DNA of 64,000 bases from Paenarthrobacter sp. PH39-S1 (GTDB lineage: Bacteria > Actinomycetota > Actinomycetes > Actinomycetales > Micrococcaceae): NCBI RefSeq assembly GCF_030063245.1, contig NZ_JASISR010000006.1, positions 94,294 to 158,293 on the forward strand. The letters are read 5' to 3'. Numbering within the stretch: position 1 is the first letter of the stretch; every line of letters begins with the position of its first letter. Made by a program: the position numbers and the translations under genes. The notes under the pieces were generated by a model. It saw only the letters and a program-made list of their open reading frames with translations. It made no database searches and was not told the origin of the DNA. Below are positions 55,982-64,000 of this stretch, piece after piece.

Positions 55982-56536
55982 ATGCCTACACGTGTTCACG
56001 AGTTTGCCTGGCCTGATCGGGTCGTCATTGGCACCATTGGCCTTCCGGGGGCGCGCACGTTCTACCTGCAGGTGCGCGCAGGGACGCAGATCGTGAGTGT
56101 TGCCCTGGAGAAGCAGCAGTCGGCTCTGCTCGCGGAGAAGATCGACGAAATTCTCGACCAGCTCATCACCGTCGAGGGCAACCCCTTCAGCGTTCCCACG
56201 AGTACTCCCATTGAACTTGTCGACAATGACCAGCTCGAGTCCGTCCAGGAACAGTTTTGCGCCGGCGCCATGAGCTTAGGTTGGGACCCAATCACGGCCC
56301 AGGTCGTAATAGAGGCCCACCCCATCACCGATGTCGATGCTGATGACAACGACGAATCGCTTGATGAGGACGGTGCTCACGAGCCCGAAATGCTGCTCGT
56401 GCGAATGCCGGTCGGCACCGCCCGCGCATTCGCCAAGCGCACCCGTGAGATCGTGGGCGCCGGGCGTCCGACGTGCTCCCTCTGCGGTTACCCCATAGAC
56501 GCCGACGGGCACATCTGCACCCTTCCCGAGGTCTAA
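55982..56536 (+). CDS. DUF3090 family protein
   Basis: A 184-residue protein of DUF3090 (YjbQ-like naming is not justified). Conserved segments are FAWPDRVVIGTIGLPGARTF near the N-terminus, an acidic loop DADDNDESLDEDG, and a C-terminal Cys pair CSLCGYPIDADGHICTLPE that could bind zinc. It starts 24 bp after the phosphatase gene and its stop overlaps the next start (TAATG). Function unknown. Confidence 0.88.
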   Translation: MPTRVHEFAWPDRVVIGTIGLPGARTFYLQVRAGTQIVSVALEKQQSALLAEKIDEILDQLITVEGNPFSVPTSTPIELVDNDQLESVQEQFCAGAMSLGWDPITAQVVIEAHPITDVDADDNDESLDEDGAHEPEMLLVRMPVGTARAFAKRTREIVGAGRPTCSLCGYPIDADGHICTLPEV

Positions 56537-57303
56537 TGCCAGCGCCGGACCTAGTGACCGCCGAGCTGACACTCACCGGCCGCATCACGACGGCTTCAAA
56601 CGCTACATTCCTGGGCAGCATCGGCGACGTGATGGTCGTCTATAAGCCGATAGCAGGCGAAAGTCCGCTGTGGGATTTTCCCGACGGCACCCTGGCTCAC
56701 CGGGAGGTGGCCGCCTACCTCGTCTCGCAGGTCTTCGGCTGGGACGTCGTGCCGCACACCTGGCTGCGCGATGGTCCGATGGGCGAAGGAATGGTGCAGC
56801 TCTGGCAGGAGCAAGACCCCGCCCAAAGCGCCGTGAACCTGGTCGCGAAGGACCACGTGCCGGAGACGGGCTGGAAACACGTTCTCGAAGGACGAGATGA
56901 GAACGGACGGATGGTCGCCCTCGTTCACGAAGACTCGCCAGCCCTCAGACGCATGGCGGTGTTCGACATCATCGTCAACAACGCCGACCGCAAAGGCGAC
57001 CACATTCTTGCCATGACGGACGGACACCGGCACGGCGTGGACCATGGGCTCACCTTTCACCGTGACCACCAGCTGCGCACAGTGCTGTGGGGATGGCTGG
57101 GCGACGCTCTGACCGCCGAGGAACGCGACGGCATCGATCGTGTCAGCGAAGGACTGCACGGTGGGCTGGGCCGAAACCTGGCGGACTTGCTCAGCGCCGA
57201 AGAAATCGCATCGCTCGCCGCGCGCTGCGCCCGGTTGGGCTTGGCAGGGCGGTTTCCGGCTCCGAGCGGTGAGATGTCGGCGGTGCCCTGGCCGCTGTTC
57301 TAA
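56536..57303 (+). CDS. SCO1664-family protein (PI3/4-kinase-like fold)
   Basis: A 255-residue protein of the SCO1664 family, distantly related to phosphatidylinositol kinases and HipA-type kinases. The segments VMVVYKPIAGESPLWDF (lysine), IIVNNADRKGDHIL (catalytic Asn-Asp region) and VDHGLTFH (metal Asp) are visible. I start it at the ATG 56536 that overlaps the DUF3090 stop. Probably a protein or small-molecule kinase; the substrate is not known. Last gene of the triplet. Confidence 0.85.
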   Translation: MPAPDLVTAELTLTGRITTASNATFLGSIGDVMVVYKPIAGESPLWDFPDGTLAHREVAAYLVSQVFGWDVVPHTWLRDGPMGEGMVQLWQEQDPAQSAVNLVAKDHVPETGWKHVLEGRDENGRMVALVHEDSPALRRMAVFDIIVNNADRKGDHILAMTDGHRHGVDHGLTFHRDHQLRTVLWGWLGDALTAEERDGIDRVSEGLHGGLGRNLADLLSAEEIASLAARCARLGLAGRFPAPSGEMSAVPWPLF

Positions 57304-57506
57304 GGGAATTACGGCTACGGGCTCCGCAGGCTATCGCGTTGAGTCGTCCTCTGCGGGCGCGCCCGCAGAGCGGATCCAACGCCAGGCAAGAACGGTGCCT
57401 TAAGTCTTTTGACCTACTTTGATTGCGGCCACGATTTCAGCCCGGCAGGCTCAGCAGCAAAGTGTTGGCGGCATCATTTGGACTAGGCAAGCGTCCGCAA
57501 AAGCGC

Positions 57507-57540
57507 ATGGCCGCCAAGAACACGTGTTCTTAGCGGCCAT
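57507..57540. repeat. Conserved hairpin element, copy 2
   Basis: Outer stem ATGGCCGC / GCGGCCAT and an inner perfect palindrome AAGAACACGTGTTCTT, separated by a C/A mismatch. Compared with copy 1 (54659-54696), an A-T pair has changed to G-C on both arms. It is followed by CTTTT on the minus strand. Confidence 0.75.
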
Positions 57541-57567
57541 CGCAAAAGGTTTCCGGGAGGTCAGAAC

Positions 57568-57594
57568 CTACACATTGAACCTAAATTCAACCGC
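57568..57594 (-). repeat. Tail motif copy C (AVEFRFNV-stop)
   Basis: Reads A-V-E-F-R-F-N-V-TAG on the minus strand, about 150 bp downstream of the DUF6414 gene stop. Its upstream flank (CCGTAGCCGAATAAC on the plus strand) is shared with copy F. Confidence 0.85.
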
Positions 57595-57746
57595 GTTCCG
57601 TAGCCGAATAACGTTTACGACCTGCGACGCAGGGCAGGGTCCCCATTCCGTACCATCAGTGCGGTTCAGGTCTGCACTTCGATGATGATCCTGCATTTGT
57701 TAGGCACGCTCGGGCTCCTGCGATCAAAAGCGCGCTTACGCTCGAC

Positions 57747-59114
57747 CTACCAATAGATGGCGACAACATCGACGTCGAGGAGGCGCGGTCCATCCGCTGG
57801 GTCGTCAGTCGTCTGAGTCGGAACTTCCGTAACTGCTGCTGCCGGTACGGATGGAAACAGCGACAACCCTGCGCTCTGCCGGGCCCCGTCACGCAGCACC
57901 AGCGCCCGGGCAGCCTCGGGACGGCACCCAAGCAGCTCCTCCAGTGTGTCCGTTAGCACACCGAAGGCTGCCCGTTGCCCAGAAACTGTTGTAGCGCCTG
58001 GCTTGAGTTCTGCAATGAGCTGGTCAACTGCAACTGTCTGATCGTCGGTCAGTTGCTTTCCGATGTCGGCTAGAACTGCGTCGCAATAGGTTCGAAGAGC
58101 TGTCCCGAGCCGCGCCTGGTTGACATTCTCGGCACTACCCGTGCCGACGGTACCGAACGGGACAGTCCCAGCCGAGTTGATCTTCTCAACCAAGTCTGGC
58201 GTGACCGATAGGAATAAGTCGGCCAGTTTTACCGGCGTCCAGCTGCCATGAAGGCTCGGCCGAGAGACACGGCAGAGCATTGTGAACTCTGCGTCGGAGA
58301 ACAGGACCCGACGAATATCTTTCCAGTACGCGAGGTGCTCAGTAACTCCCACGATCTGGAGCGGTCTTGTCGCCAGATTGAGCCCTTCGATCAGCTGTTT
58401 ATGGGCGACGTACTCATTCCCTTCCACCTCGACCACAACGTAATCGATCGAAGTCGCACGGATCGGTATGAGCCCAGCGAGTAACCTCTGGAGGATCTTA
58501 TTTATGGGCTGCACCTCCTGCAGTGAATTAATACCGTTAACTCCGCTAAACATCTCCGGATAGTCTTGGGCCATCCCAGTGATTTCGGAAACCATCGTCC
58601 CAAGGTGAAATACAGAGTCCGCAGACAATCGCACGCGATATTCGACGAGCGCTCCACGCTGAAGCTTCTCAGCAGCGACAATCAGAGAGGGCTCGTTGAC
58701 ATCCTTTAGGGCCGCCAAATCTCTGGCAGCGGTCGACGACTTTACTACTTCGATAAGGCGCAATCCCTTGATCTCATGGAACTCTCGGAACCAGGACTGC
58801 ACGGTAGCTTTACGCGAGGTCTGTATCGTGCTGCTGTTGCTGGTTTGAAACCGAGATTCAATTTCGGCCTTCGCAATGAGCGGTGAGCTCACGCCTACCG
58901 TCCCCGAAAGACCCGCTTCGCGTACATCGGTTGCTTCTTCCGAGGTTGAGTCGGTTATCCCACCCTTTTGTGACGAGAGCAAGCTGCGAAGGCTAACCTC
59001 GTCGAGGTACACAAACTCGCGTAGGTTCGGCTTGTCTTGGTCGGTTGCGTTACGTCCTGGCTCAACCGCAATCGGCTCGTTCCACAGCCGTCGCCACCAC
59101 TTTGGGGCGCTCAC
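57747..59114 (-). CDS. DUF6414 family protein
   Basis: A 455-residue protein with the family opening LREFVYLDEVSLRSLLSSQ at about residue 30, followed by a region of mixed alpha/beta with no known catalytic motif. No signal peptide or membrane helix is evident. The start overlaps the AAA ATPase stop by 4 bp (ATGA), so the two proteins are made in a coupled way and probably act together. The family has no established function that I can name. Third gene of the three-gene operon. Confidence 0.65.
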   Translation of the reverse strand: MSAPKWWRRLWNEPIAVEPGRNATDQDKPNLREFVYLDEVSLRSLLSSQKGGITDSTSEEATDVREAGLSGTVGVSSPLIAKAEIESRFQTSNSSTIQTSRKATVQSWFREFHEIKGLRLIEVVKSSTAARDLAALKDVNEPSLIVAAEKLQRGALVEYRVRLSADSVFHLGTMVSEITGMAQDYPEMFSGVNGINSLQEVQPINKILQRLLAGLIPIRATSIDYVVVEVEGNEYVAHKQLIEGLNLATRPLQIVGVTEHLAYWKDIRRVLFSDAEFTMLCRVSRPSLHGSWTPVKLADLFLSVTPDLVEKINSAGTVPFGTVGTGSAENVNQARLGTALRTYCDAVLADIGKQLTDDQTVAVDQLIAELKPGATTVSGQRAAFGVLTDTLEELLGCRPEAARALVLRDGARQSAGLSLFPSVPAAAVTEVPTQTTDDPADGPRLLDVDVVAIYW

Positions 59115-59790
59115 GCGCTCAGCTCAGTTCCGTTTGAACGACGCGGTCTCAGCGCCACGCGTTCAAACGCCTGAGCAACATCTTCGGCCACAATTACACC
59201 GCGCGAGTCGCCAGCGGCCAAGAGTGCCGCTTCCGTCCAGATCGAAGTCAGGTCGGCCGCCGACCAACCTTCGGACAGTGCAGCGACGTCCTCAAGTGGG
59301 AGCTCCCCTGACGTCGTAAGTTGACGGGCTCGCACCTTTAGGATCTCGTAGCGGTCAGCGATGGTGGGCAGGCCAAACTCGATCTCCCAGTCAAACCGAC
59401 CGGGCCGAGTTAGCGCGGGGTCAAGCGCATCGACTCTGTTAGTTGCCGCAATGACCACCACGCTCTTACCCTTGTCGTCGAAGCCGTCCATGAGGGTCAG
59501 GAGCTGGGCAACCAGACGCTTTGAAGCTTCGTGCGACTCGCCGGTCCGCTTTTCAGCAATACTGTCGATCTCGTCGAAGAAGATGATGGCCCTGCCACTC
59601 GTTGCATTCGTGGCTGCATCGAAGATCCGTCGCAGGGTATTCTCAGTGTCGCCGACGAACTTGCTCACGATTGACGGTCCACTAATGAGGTAGAAGTCAG
59701 CCTTAGACTCTTGCGCAATAATTCGAGCCAGATGTGTCTTACCTGTACCAGGAGCGCCCGTAAACAGAATACCCTTGACGGGTCTAGCAC

Positions 59791-61185
59791 CAATGCCGTT
59801 TACTTAGGTTTGGGAATTCGTTTGAGTGGCCAGTTGGACATTTTGCGTTTGATGGCCCGTGGGTTGGTTCTGGGTCTTCGCGGGGGGAGCAGCTCGTGGA
59901 GGATTTCGGTGGCGAAGGCCACGAAGCTGTTTTTAGCGTGATGGTGAGGGGGGAAAGGCCGGGCTGTCGGCGAGGGAACGCCTGGCAGCCCGGAGGGTCC
60001 TGGTGAAGGAAATCCTGAGGGGGTCTTCCTCGAAGTGTTGGGCGACGCCGGCGATCAGTGACCTGAGGGCGTAGTGCACGCACAGGTAGCCGTAGATTTC
60101 CTGGAGCACTCCGTCCGGGGTTTTGGAACGCAGCACGATCGATGGTCCGCGCTGGTGGGTCTTGAGCTCATCGAAGCATGATTCGATTTCCCAGCGTTTT
60201 GCGTAGAGCTCGGCCAGGTCCTCCACCGGTTCCAGGACAGGGTCCAGGATGGTGGTGATCAGCCGGAAATCGCTCGTGCTCTCACCCGTGGTGACGGTGT
60301 ATTCGATCACCCGGACCTCAATCCCACCGGTTTTGTTCCGGCGGCCCCTGGTATCGGGATACAGGACCGAAAGATATGACCCGTCCGGCAGTTCCTGGAC
60401 CACGGGTAGCAGGGCCGAGGACTTCATCCGCCACAAAAGCTGCGCCCCGTCCCCGGCGCTGTCCTTCCACGCCGTGTAGCTGAAGAACCCGCGGTCGGCC
60501 ATGAGCAACATGGTCGGATCCAGGCGGTGGCGCAGGGCCGGATACATGTCGTGCTCGCTGGTCGTGCAGCTGGCAGCGACCGCCCCGATCACAGCGTGCG
60601 TGCCGCACTCCACGAGACCCAGGACCCTGGCCTGCGGGAAGGCGCTCTTGGCCTCGGATTTGGTGCCGGGACGGCCGTAAGCGCGTTCATTGACCGTCGT
60701 ATCGGCGATGTCCAAGGTCGTGCCGTCCACGCTGACCAGCCGCCATGACTTGTAGAAACCAGGACCACCCGCAACGGCCAGCGGTTGGGCGACCTCGGTG
60801 AAGAGCTCGATCATGACCGTGGAGCCAAGCCTGGTCCTGGCCTTGAAAATAGCGGCCTTCGTCGGCATGACCCAGCCGTCGAAGCGCCCGGTGATCCAGT
60901 CCAGCCCGGCCAGCAACGACCGCATCACCTCCTCATAGGACCCGGCCGAGAACAACGCCATCGCCATCACGTAGTACACCATCAACCGCGCCGGCAGCAG
61001 CCGGGTGCGCTGCTGCCCGGCACCGGTCCGGGCGATCACCTTGTCCACCACATCAGGGGCGAAGACACGCGTCAGCACGCCCAGAGAGACGTGATCACTC
61101 AACCGTTCAGAACTTTCGGGCTTCACCCAACCGCTACGTGCCATAAAAAAAGATTAACAGACAAAATCCTAAGTAAACGGCATTG
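59791..61185 (-). mobile_element. IS4-family insertion sequence (about 1395 bp)
   Basis: Ends carry the inverted repeats CAATGCCGTTTACTTAGG (left) and its complement (right), perfect over 18 bp. It is flanked by a 10-12 bp target duplication inside the AAA ATPase gene. One transposase gene fills it, with its natural stop inside the left repeat. Recent insertion is suggested by the perfect target repeats, though the transposase carries a frameshift. Confidence 0.88.
59800..61144 (-). pseudogene. IS4-family transposase with C-terminal frameshift
   Basis: A 403-residue frame from ATG 61144 includes the DDE aspartates (VSVDGTTLDIADT and LLMADRGFFS) and the YREK motif (YAKRWEIESCFDELK). It stops at 59933 after PAFPPSPSR. 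In the next frame the expected tail continues (HHHAKNSFVAFATEILHELL) up to a TAA at 59800. One extra C in a run of six (near 59946-59952) explains the shift. It may be inactive, may use frameshifting, or may be a read error. Confidence 0.82.
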
Positions 61186-61763
61186 GGTCTAGCACCAATG
61201 GCATCTAGTTGCTCGCGGCGCTCGAGCTGCGTCTCGATGAGTTCCTCTGCGCGCGCGATGACGTCCGGGTAGCCGCCGAAGTCTTCGAAGGTCGGCCCTT
61301 CCCCTGCTTTGTCAATAAGGTATTCGGATTCAACGCTTTCGTTCTCATCGCCGAAGATGCCGCTTCTGATAGGCTTCTCAGACACGATCGAAAGTACGCC
61401 CTGGGCGTCGTTGTACTCGACCATATTGCCGGCAGCAAGCTCCAGCGCACTCGGGTTCGTCACCTTCTGAAAACCAACGCCGCTATCCACGAGCACTGAA
61501 CCATTATCAAGCACTCGCCTGACAGTCGTAATCTGGTTTGACTGATGCCAGAGGTCGTCCGGCGCAAACTCCCAGCCATTCTGGCCAACCAACAAAACAT
61601 CGCCTACGGCGATCCGGTCCATGTTTTGGAGACCAGAGGCGCGCCCGTGGTTTCCAGTCTGCGTCTGGAAGTGAATAGTCCCGTCGGCCGCATCCACACG
61701 AAGCACATTGAAGAGCTGCCCTTCAAACACTTGGTTACTCATGACCATTCCTCCCCAGCTGGC

Positions 61764-62384
61764 TCAAACCTCGGTGTTCTCCTGCTGAATATGCTTTCTG
61801 ATTTTCTCCGCTTCTTGGGCGAGTTTCTCTATTTCCTTACGAACGAAGTGAAGGTTTCCGTCCGGCGCATCCCTTGCTTCACGCCAGTCATTAGGCCGAA
61901 TCTCGAACTCGTCTGGCTGGAGCGCTCCGTACGGCCCATCTGCCGTTACCCTTAGGCGGTATGTCGTCGTACTATTTTCATCCGCAAGCAGGTCGAAGCC
62001 ACGCCCAAGCGACCAACGAATGACACGTCCCGGAGCAAGCGAGAGCACGCCGTCACTGACCCTCCTTTGCGCAGCAGCTGTCATTCCTGGGTATTCCGGA
62101 CTTTCCGGGATGGGTGGGTCTATCACAAGCCGAACGTTGCGCGCCGTTGTCGGACCGGCATTGCCCACTACGAGATGAAGCATCGTACCCTGTTGCATGT
62201 CCGGTTGTATGTCCGCCCAAACGTAGGGTTGCGCAGCCTGGCGCATAAGATCACGTTGAATTTCCGTTTGGTCTTCTGCCGCTGTCGCTGCTCGCTGAGC
62301 TGGCTTCAGAGCTACAAATGCAGCGGACGCGGCCGCAATGGCACCCACAGCAGCAACGATCGCCGCAATCGCGTTCATATCCAT
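61764..62384 (-). CDS. Membrane-anchored hypothetical protein, first gene of AAA/DUF6414 operon
   Basis: A 206-residue protein with an N-terminal membrane helix (IAAIVAAVGAIAAASAAFVA) and a soluble part of beta-rich appearance around LVVGNAGPTTARNVRLVIDP and VLSLAPGRVIRWSLG, followed by a C-terminal helix. This is the layout of an anchored Ig-like or beta-sandwich domain; I do not recognise a named family. The ATG at 62384 follows AGGAGGAAAG. It ends 15-21 bp before the AAA gene start. Membrane recruitment of the ATPase is inference. Confidence 0.7.
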   Translation of the reverse strand: MDMNAIAAIVAAVGAIAAASAAFVALKPAQRAATAAEDQTEIQRDLMRQAAQPYVWADIQPDMQQGTMLHLVVGNAGPTTARNVRLVIDPPIPESPEYPGMTAAAQRRVSDGVLSLAPGRVIRWSLGRGFDLLADENSTTTYRLRVTADGPYGALQPDEFEIRPNDWREARDAPDGNLHFVRKEIEKLAQEAEKIRKHIQQENTEV

Positions 62385-63032
62385 AGGTTCTTTCCTCCTC
62401 GTTCTTTGCTCGCTAAACCTACCCTTCCTCTATTGCACCATCAGCAATGCCAAGAGCCAGCAAGCTTCAGTCTCCAAAGATTCGAACATTCAGAGTTTCT
62501 GACTTCCGGGCGAATGTTCTCGGCGTCCACCTGACTGTCAACCAACCACATCCATACCGCGTCCGGCGCATCGGTGACAGCTGCATATCCGAAGGGCTAC
62601 CCGATTCCGAACGGGCACCCCTCCTCCACTGCCCCCAATACTTTGTACGCCAAGGGGCTCGGTTCCCCGGAGCAAGTCCGGCACTAAGACTGTCGACACA
62701 CAGCGAATAGAAATGCCGCCTCGTACGTCACTCTGGGGCCGTACTTTTTGCCTGGTTCAAGCCTTAAGCCTAAACTCCACCACCACATTCCGTAGCCGAA
62801 TAACCTCTTACGACCGGGTGCCTCCCCCACAACACCGCGCTCATCTGCACACCGTCAGCCTTGCCATCGGAAGTCCCACTAATCGGGAATTCAAGGCGGC
62901 AATGCATTCGCGGAGCCCACACGTCGACCGATCTATCTGCGCTCCGCTACATGGGCCGCACTGCAGCACTGCAGCACACCATCACTATCATCCCGACTCA
63001 GAAACGGGCATGCCCGAGCGAGCATGTCATCC
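62385..63032. other. Intergenic stretch with tail motif F
   Basis: About 650 bp without a supported gene. It contains tail motif F at 62757-62783 with a flank shared with motif C, and presumably the promoter of the AAA/DUF6414 operon near its left end. No RNA gene seen. Confidence 0.5.
62757..62783 (-). repeat. Tail motif copy F (variant VVEFRLKA-stop)
   Basis: Reads V-V-E-F-R-L-K-A-TGA on the minus strand, about 250 bp downstream of the gene at 63033. It shares the upstream flank CCGTAGCCGAATAAC with copy C. The most diverged copy. Confidence 0.7.
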
Positions 63033-63959
63033 CTACCACGCCAACGGGGATGTCGTGGAGAGCGTCTCCCGCTCGCCCGTGGACAGGTTGACGCCAAACC
63101 GAAGATGAGCGGAGGGCGATTTTCCCTCGTCTGGGTGCTCCAGCAAGGCCATGCTTCGAGAGACGTCGATCTGAACACCAAGGTGGGAAATCCCTGCGGC
63201 GGTCAGTTCATTTATCAATGTGGGGGCATCCTTGAGAGGAAAGTTCTTGTACTGGATGTTACGCGTGGTGGGGAAGGACCGGATGAGCATCGCCTCTGCG
63301 ACCGTAACGAGTTTGGCACGGTCCATGAGCGGACCGTCCGCCTCACTCATCATTTGGGTGAAGACCTGCGAGATCTCGTCAATGTTATCGGGACCGATAC
63401 TGAAGGATGCCTCACGTCCCTGAACGTGTGCATCCATGACGACGAGGGCAACATCAACGTTGGGATAGTGCGCCATCTTCTCAGCCAGAACCTGCTGGAC
63501 CGTTTTGTGACCCTCACCGATGCGCTCAGCAGCGGTTCGTTCGCCGTCTTTCCCGTAAGACTGTCCGATGTACTCCACCCGATAGGTGAAGAACTTCCTC
63601 AGGGTGCAGGCGTGCCACCTGTCGAGCGTCTCACCCGGCCGCCACTCGCGCTGCAAGACCTGGCGGGCAATCTCAACTGCATTCATCCGGTGCGCCCCAC
63701 CTTCGGCATCTATCCACTCGATCGCACCATCGACGAGCGCAGTGCCCACCCGAGGCAAGAGGTCAAACGGAACGGGAATAGTCCGCGGCTTCATCCCACT
63801 CCCGTCGTGGAAGCGGGTGTAGAGCTTCCAGCCGTTCCCGTCCTCTCTAAGGTCAACAATGTCCGTCTTCGGGCCCAGGGCTCCTGACATGACAGGACGG
63901 CCGTGCGGGTGATGTATTGAGTTTCCGGGGATTCTTGCTCGCTCAAGTCTTTTAATCAT
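63033..63959 (-). CDS. Hypothetical protein with a GIY-YIG-like motif
   Basis: A 308-residue protein I cannot assign to a named family. The centre reads VEYIGQSYGKDGERTAAERI, followed by GEGHKTVQQVL: a Tyr-Ile-Gly, an Arg and a His spaced as in GIY-YIG nuclease or related folds. The N-terminal third is beta-rich, the C-terminal third is mixed and ends in a polar tail. The start is ATG 63959 or ATG 63890. It lies alone on the minus strand at the edge of the window, with tail motif F downstream. Confidence 0.55.
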   Translation of the reverse strand: MIKRLERARIPGNSIHHPHGRPVMSGALGPKTDIVDLREDGNGWKLYTRFHDGSGMKPRTIPVPFDLLPRVGTALVDGAIEWIDAEGGAHRMNAVEIARQVLQREWRPGETLDRWHACTLRKFFTYRVEYIGQSYGKDGERTAAERIGEGHKTVQQVLAEKMAHYPNVDVALVVMDAHVQGREASFSIGPDNIDEISQVFTQMMSEADGPLMDRAKLVTVAEAMLIRSFPTTRNIQYKNFPLKDAPTLINELTAAGISHLGVQIDVSRSMALLEHPDEGKSPSAHLRFGVNLSTGERETLSTTSPLAW

Positions 63960-64000
63960 GCCCCCGATGTGAGATAATAAACGTGTGACTTTTTCGCTTA

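Larger units (their letters stand above)
57304..57746. other. Intergenic stretch with hairpin copy 2 and tail motif C
   Basis: About 440 bp with no supported gene. It carries the conserved hairpin at 57507-57540 and tail motif C. Upstream flanks of the hairpin also match those at 54605-54760. Confidence 0.6.
59781..61195. repeat. Target-site duplication of the IS element
   Basis: The 10-bp sequence GGTCTAGCAC occurs at 59781-59790 and again at 61186-61195, flanking the IS element. It can be read as 12 bp if the element ends are set one base further in. This marks the insertion as an independent transposition event into the AAA gene. Confidence 0.85.
59111..61748 (-). pseudogene. CDC48/ARC-like AAA+ ATPase gene split by an IS element
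   Basis: The 5' part (61748 down to 61196) encodes an OB-like N-domain (about residues 1-140) and a linker ending in DAIGARP; the 3' part (59790 down to 59111) resumes at IGARPVKGILFTGAPGTGKT with Walker A, Walker B IIFFDEIDSIA, sensor 1 ATNR and Arg finger RPGRFD. Joined, it is about 390 residues and matches a single AAA+ ring ATPase like ARC/PAN/CDC48. Start probably ATG 61742 (GGGAGGA upstream). The insertion makes it a null allele unless the element excises. Confidence 0.85.

Overview
The window looks like chromosomal DNA of a high-GC actinobacterium of the Micrococcaceae, probably an Arthrobacter-like organism. The basis is gene content and order: sigE-tatB-mrp-DUF1003-MgtE/CBS, a gluABCD-type glutamate transporter, divergent dapE/dapD, fdxA-dapC, mycothiol deacetylase mshB, and a DUF3117 microprotein. 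Species cannot be fixed from the sequence alone. I saw no rRNA, tRNA or CRISPR array.

Region 1 (1-32.3 kb) is mostly housekeeping: PHP phosphoesterase, aminopeptidase P, envelope and stress proteins, TatB, SigE, an S53 peptidase, a LOG-family protein, the glutamate ABC operon, lysine/DAP genes (dapE, dapD, dapC), galE, citrate synthase, ferredoxin, mshB and typA/bipA. It is dotted with broken genes: a truncated diacylglycerol-kinase-like gene, an IS4-type transposase tail, a 3-methyladenine DNA glycosylase stub and a frameshifted VOC gene. Region 2 (32.6-45.7 kb) holds a GDSL/SGNH lipoprotein and two consecutive dipeptide/oligopeptide ABC operons on the minus strand. In the second, one permease and both ATPases are fused into a single 971-residue protein.

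Region 3 (45.7-64 kb) is an accessory island with a conserved-looking histidine phosphatase / DUF3090 / SCO1664-family triplet inside it. It carries an XRE-ImmA/IrrE protein with a damaged neighbour, a frameshifted Abi_2-family gene, a YefM-YoeB toxin-antitoxin pair with a clear palindromic operator, a cupin protein, an 837-residue membrane protein, and a three-gene operon (membrane-anchored protein, CDC48/ARC-like AAA+ ATPase, DUF6414 protein). The ATPase gene is split by an IS4-type element with a 10-12 bp target duplication. A further 308-residue protein has a GIY-YIG-like motif. Six same-strand copies of a short coding-like tail (peptide VVEFRFNV then stop, with synonymous codon changes) sit at the module boundaries. 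Four of them lie 50-250 bp downstream of a minus-strand operon. This punctuated arrangement, together with the AAA+/DUF6414 operon, is the most unusual feature of the window.

Other recurring themes are strong hairpins in the gaps flanking substrate-binding protein genes of ABC operons, and short in-frame tandem repeats in linkers or leaders of several otherwise ordinary proteins (dapE, dapC, mshB, the ABC fusion, the SGNH lipoprotein), plus a pure (AGCC)15 microsatellite. Starts were re-chosen by ribosome-binding site where the longest reading frame was clearly too long. Manually counted coordinates of small sites may be off by a base.
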